The notes under the pieces: model-generated | Database searches by the model: none | Seen by the model: the letters and a program-made list of their open reading frames with translations, nothing else | What the model was told of the DNA's origin: nothing | Assembly (NCBI GenBank): GCA_023512255.1 | Contig: JAILZY010000021.1 | Span: forward strand, 1-47,362 | DNA length: 47,362 bases | Direction of reading: 5' to 3' | Origin: a bacterium | Lineage (GTDB): Bacteria; SZUA-182; DTGQ01 | In this document: piece by piece, positions 43,065 through 47,362 of the stretch | How positions within the stretch are numbered: position 1 is the first letter of the stretch | How the letters are laid out: every line of letters begins with the position of its first letter | Made by a program: the position numbers and the translations under genes

Positions 43065-43446
43065 GCCTCTTCTGCCCTTGAAAATAAACCGAAGGGCAAT
43101 TGCATTAATGCAATCGCCCCCTGAAATAACCCACTTCTGCTCTTGACGAGCGCCTCTTGCAGAGGCTCCCCATTTATATCCAATCCTATACGATCTTGAC
43201 CGGATTACCATAGAGTGAATTTTCTCATTTACCAGCTTCCAGGGCGAAAAAAAAGGCTTTTTCCGCTCGTATCTCCCACTTTAACCTATTGTTTTCGCTC
43301 TTATATATCAGACACCATAAATCCTATATCAGAACAACCATAAACCCTCGAAGGGGCTTAGCTCTTATTAGGGTTATGTCTCTTAATGGTAGCTAATAAA
43401 TAAGAGCTATTGTTTTTTTACCTGGGAAACATCTTCGCCTCTTGGC
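43065..43446. other. Convergent gene-free region
   Basis: The 382-nt gap between convergent genes contains the terminator-like hairpin at 43094-43119, a second small hairpin GCCTCTTGCAGAGGC (about 43151-43165), and an imperfect ~22-bp tandem duplication (TATCAGACACCATAAATC then TATCAGAACAACCATAAA, 43305-43345). No gene is seen. Confidence 0.7.
43094..43119. terminator. Hairpin after R3H ATPase gene
   Basis: GGGCAATTGCAT pairs with ATGCAATCGCCC (one G-U-type mismatch) around a two-base loop, 30 nt after the stop codon. It lacks a T-run and may serve both converging genes. Confidence 0.5.
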
Positions 43447-45030
43447 TTACAGGTTGACTAACTTGACTGAAACCACATTAGGCAGCTCTTTGAACTTTTG
43501 CAGCATATCCTGATCCACGTGATTATCAATGTTCAAAACCGAGATAGCTTTGCCGCCCGGCTTTTGCCGGCCAAACTGCATACCGGAAATATTGATGCCA
43601 GCCTTACCAAGCAGACTGCCAATATCACCAATAACTCCTGGTTTGTCGATATTTGAAAAAACCAACATCTTTTCGGTCAGCATGACCTCCACTGCAAAGC
43701 CGTTGATATTGACAATCCGGGGATTTGCCTTACCAAACAGAGTTCCTGAAACCGTATTGGTTCCCTGGTCAGTAACCAGGGTCAGGGTGATCAGGTTGGT
43801 AAAATCGCCAGTTGCGGTCTCTTTTATTTCCTCAACATTTATTTCCCGCTCCTTAGCCAGAATGGGAGCATTCACATAGTTTACCGTCTCCTGGAGAATG
43901 GGTTTGAGTAAACCCATCAGGGCAGCCACCGTGATCGGGGCCACATCGTAATTCAACACCTCGCCGTGAAAGCTGACCGTGAACTTTTGCATCCGACCAT
44001 CGCTTATCTGAGAGAGCAGGCTGCCCATATTTTCAGCCATACTGACATAGGGCTTAATTCCACTCAGCACCTCCTGCGGGATCGAGGGAGCATTGACCGC
44101 ATTGCGAATGGTGCCGTTTTTCAGAAAATCAACTATCTGATCGGCGATAGCCACGGCTACATTATCCTGAGCTTCTTCGGTAGAGGCACCAAGATGCGGA
44201 GTGCAAATTACATTGGGAAGCTTGATCAGGGGATTATCGGCTGGCGGAGGCTCCTGCTCGAAAACATCCAGAGCCGCTCCAGCCACTTTTCCGCTCTGGA
44301 GCGCTTCGGCCAAGGCCGCCTCATCCACAAGTCCCCCGCGGGCGCAGTTGATGATCCTGACCCCATTTTTCATCTTCTGAATGGTTTGCCGGTTGATCAT
44401 GTACGAGGTTTCGGCATTTTTGGGTACATGGATGGTGATTATGTCTGATTGAGTGAAAATGGTCTCAAGGTCAACCAGCTCTACCTGAAGTTTGCGGGCC
44501 GCCTCCTGAGAAATATAGGGATCGTAGGCAATTACGTTCATGAACAGCCCCTTAGCTCGTTTGGCCACCTCGGTTCCGATCTTTCCAAGACCGATTATGC
44601 CCAAGGTCTTATTAGTAATCTCGATCCCCATAAATTTTTTCTTCTCCCATTTTCCTTCCTTCATGGAGGCATTGGCCTGCGGGATATTTCTCACCAAGGA
44701 AAGAAGAAGACAGATGGCATGTTCAGCCGTAGTTACACTGTTTCCTCCAGGGGTATTCATGACGATAATACCCCGCTTGGAAGCCTCGGCCACATTGATG
44801 TTATCAACACCACTTCCTGCCCGGCCAATGACTTTCAGGTTGTTAGCCGCAGCCAGCACCTCGGCCGTAACCTTGGTTTCACTGCGAACCACCAAGGCAT
44901 CATAAGCACCAATGCAGGAGAGCAGCTCCTGGGGAGTCATCCCAACCTTGACCTCAACCTCAATTCCCTCTTCCCTTTTAAATATTTCGATTCCCTTTGG
45001 GGATAGTTTGTCGCTAATTAGAACTTTCAT
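43447..45030 (-). CDS. serA: D-3-phosphoglycerate dehydrogenase
   Basis: Oxidises 3-phosphoglycerate to 3-phosphohydroxypyruvate with NAD+, the first step of serine synthesis. The 527-aa long-form enzyme has catalytic and Rossmann domains (LGIIGLGKIGTEVAKRAKGL, INCARGGLVDEAALAEAL, PHLGASTEEAQDNVA). An intervening ASB-like domain (about 315-450) and a C-terminal ACT domain (about 455-527, VFSNIDKPGVIGDIGSLLGK) follow; the ACT domain is usually the site of serine control. Length is typical of this type. No other serine gene is beside it. A 15-bp tandem duplication lies 30 nt upstream of its start. Confidence 0.96.
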   Translation of the reverse strand: MKVLISDKLSPKGIEIFKREEGIEVEVKVGMTPQELLSCIGAYDALVVRSETKVTAEVLAAANNLKVIGRAGSGVDNINVAEASKRGIIVMNTPGGNSVTTAEHAICLLLSLVRNIPQANASMKEGKWEKKKFMGIEITNKTLGIIGLGKIGTEVAKRAKGLFMNVIAYDPYISQEAARKLQVELVDLETIFTQSDIITIHVPKNAETSYMINRQTIQKMKNGVRIINCARGGLVDEAALAEALQSGKVAGAALDVFEQEPPPADNPLIKLPNVICTPHLGASTEEAQDNVAVAIADQIVDFLKNGTIRNAVNAPSIPQEVLSGIKPYVSMAENMGSLLSQISDGRMQKFTVSFHGEVLNYDVAPITVAALMGLLKPILQETVNYVNAPILAKEREINVEEIKETATGDFTNLITLTLVTDQGTNTVSGTLFGKANPRIVNINGFAVEVMLTEKMLVFSNIDKPGVIGDIGSLLGKAGINISGMQFGRQKPGGKAISVLNIDNHVDQDMLQKFKELPNVVSVKLVNL

Positions 45031-45060
45031 CTTTTGCTCCTTCTCATTGGCTATTTCTCA

Positions 45061-45090
45061 TTAAGATATTCCCGTTTAAGATATTCCCGT
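45061..45090. repeat. 15-bp tandem duplication upstream of serA
   Basis: TTAAGATATTCCCGT occurs at 45061-45075 and 45076-45090, identical copies. They lie in the probable serA leader or promoter region. Confidence 0.92.
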
Positions 45091-45233
45091 TCATAATAAA
45101 TGTTACCTATCCTACCGCTCTTATCTCGGATTTCTAGGCTGGGGGAGAAAAATCGCTATCTCTTGCCAGATAGCCATCCGGCATAAGGTATAACTTCCTG
45201 CCGCAGAGTAGGTTAATCAGGGTATACCCCTAT

Positions 45234-45271
45234 TAATCATGCTGGCTTAAAATAATCATGCTGGCTTAAAA
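45234..45271. repeat. 19-bp perfect tandem duplication at kinase 3' end
   Basis: TAATCATGCTGGCTTAAAA occurs at 45234-45252 and 45253-45271, one base past the stop of the histidine-kinase-like gene. Confidence 0.93.
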
Positions 45272-45272
45272 C

Positions 45273-45983
45273 CTAACATCCTGCCACAGGCAAGGTAATC
45301 ATGAACCTAAAGTTCCCCTCACTCCCCTCAAGTGTCTGAAATGTTCCCTGGTGCTGGTGAAGGATTCTTTTAACTAGACCGAATTCTGCTATTGCCTCAT
45401 CCGCCTCACCAATAGACGAGATTGAGTCTTCGTTCAAAGCTAGCTGTCCAGGAAACTGTATTTGGATGGTATGCATCCGTGCAGAAGTGTCAGTTGAGGT
45501 CTTGATCTCTATCGGCGATAAACTACGATTGTTTTTCAGCCACCTATGCCCACAAAAGAGGAAAAGGTTAAGCAAGACCAACTGAAGAGCGAAGAAATTC
45601 CCCTTGATCACTAGGGGGCTAGATAGAGAGTCGCGGTCGATGATCCCAGAGAAGGCTTGATCTCCAGTTAAGTCTTGAGCTAGAGTTATCGTTTCCCGAA
45701 TGAGCGCAGTGAGATCAATCAACTTAAAATCGGTCTTATTTGTCCTAGCAAGCTTTAGAATCGCCTGAATGAGCCTTTTTATTTTATGAACTTCCTGATT
45801 CAAAAGAGCAATATTCTCATCCTGAGAATAATTCATTTCTAGGAAATTTAGCCCTAGCAGTATCCCTTGAATGGAATTGTTAATCTCATGAGCGATTCTA
45901 TTAGTCATGAGCCCAAGAATGAAGAATTTTTCCAAATATAAGGATGATGGAAATTGAACCCCTTGATTTTCTAAATCCTTCAT
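45273..45983 (-). CDS. Histidine-kinase-like protein with degenerate ATPase domain
   Basis: A 236-aa protein with no membrane segment or sensor domain. Residues about 25-95 form a HisKA dimerisation helix pair with the H-box TNRIAHEINNSIQGILLGLN. The C-terminal part resembles a HATPase domain, but the N-box is LQLVLLNLFLFCGHRW (second Asn missing), and there are no DxGxG or GxGLGL boxes (AIAEFGLVKRILHQHQGTF, FRFMITLPVAG at the end). It may therefore accept or transfer phosphate, or act as a dimeric regulator, rather than autophosphorylate. No response regulator is adjacent. Confidence 0.78.
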   Translation of the reverse strand: MKDLENQGVQFPSSLYLEKFFILGLMTNRIAHEINNSIQGILLGLNFLEMNYSQDENIALLNQEVHKIKRLIQAILKLARTNKTDFKLIDLTALIRETITLAQDLTGDQAFSGIIDRDSLSSPLVIKGNFFALQLVLLNLFLFCGHRWLKNNRSLSPIEIKTSTDTSARMHTIQIQFPGQLALNEDSISSIGEADEAIAEFGLVKRILHQHQGTFQTLEGSEGNFRFMITLPVAGC

Positions 45984-46032
45984 GATACAGATCTCTTCTC
46001 TTATTCTAATCTCTTCCTTCTCTCTCTAAAAA

Positions 46033-46141
46033 TACTACACTTTTGCAGAACTCTCCCCATGCCTTGAACTTCTTGAAAATTATCTTTCATACCAAACCCA
46101 CTAAAATCAAGGGTTCAGAGAAAAAGTGCAAAAGTATAGTA
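46033..46141 (+). repeat. Family-1 TIR element, copy C
   Basis: A 109-bp element with 15-bp terminal inverted repeats TACTACACTTTTGCA and TGCAAAAGTATAGTA (14 of 15 pair). The interior matches copies at 1-76 and 36677-36783, for example ACTAAAATCAAGG and GAGAAAAAGTGC. It lies in the 209-nt gap between the kinase-like gene and gspN. Confidence 0.82.
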
Positions 46142-46192
46142 AAAATATACTAACTAAAAATATAAATACACATCCCTTTCCGGTCCGATTGC

Positions 46193-47071
46193 CTACGTCG
46201 GCAAGAAGGATAAATTGTTCAAATTTCCCCGGATAGTCAAGACAGTGCCCTCTCTACCCTGCGGCGGCAGAATATTTACCAGAGGGCCAAGCTTCTCTTT
46301 CATCTCCTCACTGAAACGAAGACTTACCCTGAGCTTGAGGTAGCTTCTGGCTATCTCTTTATTAAGCTGAAGGTCTCCTGTGATCTGAGCCTGAAGATCA
46401 TCCCCCAAAATGCGCATGGATCGAATTTTGACCTTACCATCGCTAAGGCTACCCTGCCCATTGATCTGACGAAAACTAAAGCTTGGGAAGCTCATGATCT
46501 GAACATTTCCCGACGCAACCTCAAAGTTATAGTCTCCTGACAGGGCTTCAAGGCTATTTTTCTCTACTTTTATTCTGGCCTGGCCGGAAAGCTCTCCACT
46601 GATATGGATATTAAACAGATCGCTCAACTGCTTTAGGCTACCTAACTGTATTCCCTGCCCCTGACAGTTTAATTCCCGAAGATAATGCGGCTTAAAAAGA
46701 TCAAAACTGCCCACCCCTCTGAAGCTACCCTGATAGAGCTTGAGATTGAACAGTATCCCCAGCTTTCTAAGGAGAAGCTGACCGTATTTTGGCTCTATCT
46801 GCACCGTATCTATCTGAAGATGGGGAAATGCTTCAGCCCTAGCCTCTTTTTTGGTAATCGTAAAATCTTTCAGCTCTATCCGATCCGGGAACTTGACCAG
46901 AAACTCTTTGGCTGCAAAAAGATAGTCAGACTGCTCGGAAAATCGGTAAAGAGCCTGGCGAACCACCTTCTCCTTGGGAAAAAGAGCCAGGCAAAAGATT
47001 CCAAAGCTCACGATACCATAGATAAGTAGCAAAATTAAATATTTTCTCGAAACCTCATACTGCTTGGTCAT
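46193..47071 (-). CDS. Type II secretion system protein N-like (GspN family)
   Basis: A 292-aa protein with one N-terminal membrane helix (YLILLLIYGIVSFGIFCLAL) and a periplasmic beta-rich region. FPHLQIDTVQIEPKYGQLLL, LNCQGQGIQLGSLKQLSDLF, then SGELSGQARIKVEKNSLEAL resemble the GspN/AsmA-like family found beside T2SS genes in deltaproteobacteria. No other gsp gene is in the window; neighbours may lie beyond 47362. The family is distantly related to the AsmA protein at 33258-36248. Confidence 0.75.
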   Translation of the reverse strand: MTKQYEVSRKYLILLLIYGIVSFGIFCLALFPKEKVVRQALYRFSEQSDYLFAAKEFLVKFPDRIELKDFTITKKEARAEAFPHLQIDTVQIEPKYGQLLLRKLGILFNLKLYQGSFRGVGSFDLFKPHYLRELNCQGQGIQLGSLKQLSDLFNIHISGELSGQARIKVEKNSLEALSGDYNFEVASGNVQIMSFPSFSFRQINGQGSLSDGKVKIRSMRILGDDLQAQITGDLQLNKEIARSYLKLRVSLRFSEEMKEKLGPLVNILPPQGREGTVLTIRGNLNNLSFLPT

Positions 47072-47100
47072 TTAACAATCAGCCCTAGAGTGAATATTCC

Positions 47101-47124
47101 AAATAACATGCTAAATAACATGGC
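47101..47124. repeat. 12-bp tandem duplication upstream of gspN-like gene
   Basis: AAATAACATGCT (47101-47112) is followed by AAATAACATGGC (47113-47124), ten of twelve identical. It lies 30 nt before the gspN-like start. Confidence 0.8.
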
Positions 47125-47263
47125 ATATCGAGGATGAATAAAATAAAAGCCTCACCCACATCCCCTCGCCCCTCACATCGCGGGGAAGGGAAGCTATAAT
47201 AGCCTCTTGCTCCGCTTTAGCGACTAACAGGAGTCGCCCCTCTCATCAAGAAGGAGGGAAATT

Positions 47264-47362
47264 ATGGGAAATATCTGGGAATATCGCAGATGTTCCCCAT
47301 ATTTAAAATTAGGAGAAGTAGATAAGCTGCAGGGGAAGGGTATTGAGGTAAAAGACAATAGT
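47264..47362 (+). CDS. 5' end of an unidentified gene running off the window
   Basis: ATG at 47264-47266 is preceded by AAGGAGGGAAATT, a near-ideal ribosome site, and the frame stays open for 33 codons to the window edge. The peptide begins MGNIWEYRRCSPYLKLGEVD. I do not recognise it. A small hairpin, GCGACT / AGTCGC (47220-47237), lies just upstream. Gene status rests on the ribosome site and the open frame only. Confidence 0.5.
   Translation, partial: MGNIWEYRRCSPYLKLGEVDKLQGKGIEVKDNS

Noticed and set aside
44449-45006. 185-aa plus-strand open frame antisense to serA
   Set aside because: It lies wholly inside the highly conserved serA frame and shows no independent motif.
1-47362. tRNA, rRNA, riboswitch or insertion-sequence genes
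   Set aside because: Intergenic stretches were read for cloverleaf ends, GEMM/T-box-type motifs and transposase signatures; none was convincing.

Overview
The window looks like the chromosome of a Gram-negative, anaerobe-leaning bacterium. Supporting this are a 10-gene NADH-quinone oxidoreductase (nuo) operon without the nuoE/F/G dehydrogenase module, AsmA-like and GspN-like envelope proteins, an outer-membrane barrel, lipoproteins and very large secreted multidomain proteins. A deltaproteobacterial or uncultured phylum is possible, but the sequence alone does not fix the taxon. No rRNA, tRNA, transposase or phage gene was recognised.

Layout: (1) 115-8420, minus strand: nuoA-B-C-D-H-I-J-K-M-N, with no nuoL between nuoK and nuoM. 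nuoB reads through an in-frame TGA exactly at the first of the two tandem cysteines that ligate cluster N2, and a bacterial SECIS-like hairpin lies just downstream. The best reading is a selenocysteine-containing NuoB. TGA is an ordinary stop elsewhere in the window (for example purE, tsaC and the 2276-aa gene). (2) 8421-9466: about 1 kb of non-coding DNA with several repeat types and two alternative hairpins. (3) 9467-27122, plus strand: six co-directional genes that look like one system. They are a class III nucleotide cyclase-CHAT protease-transmembrane-CsgG/FlgT-like fusion, a TPR lipoprotein and a smaller exported protein that share the CsgG/FlgT-like C-terminal region, a 2276-aa exported protein with LVIVD beta-propellers and three caspase-like units (one with an intact His/Cys dyad), a choice-of-anchor-U-like exported protein, and a PorV/FadL-like outer-membrane barrel. 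(4) 27351-30022: housekeeping genes purE, tsaC and a CCA-adding-type nucleotidyltransferase, with overlapping ends. (5) 30364-31644: a tandem HD/HD-GYP protein. (6) 31731-36248, minus strand: NYN-OST-HTH protein, DarP (DUF615) and a large AsmA-like protein. (7) 36249-37238: non-coding DNA with a TIR-bounded element and a four-repeat CRISPR-like mini-array without cas genes. (8) 37239-40973, minus strand: 1244-aa secreted protein ending in a dockerin. (9) 41496-43064: SpoIIIAA/Ycf45-type R3H ATPase. (10) 43447-47071, minus strand: serA, a degenerate histidine kinase and GspN. A new gene starts on the plus strand at 47264 and runs off the end.

Two recurrent non-coding patterns stand out. Two families of roughly 100-bp elements with imperfect terminal inverted repeats occur in the gaps (three and two copies). 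In addition, more than a dozen short direct tandem duplications (11-31 bp, one of 167 bp) sit at gene ends and in intergenic gaps, with a few in-frame ones inside genes.
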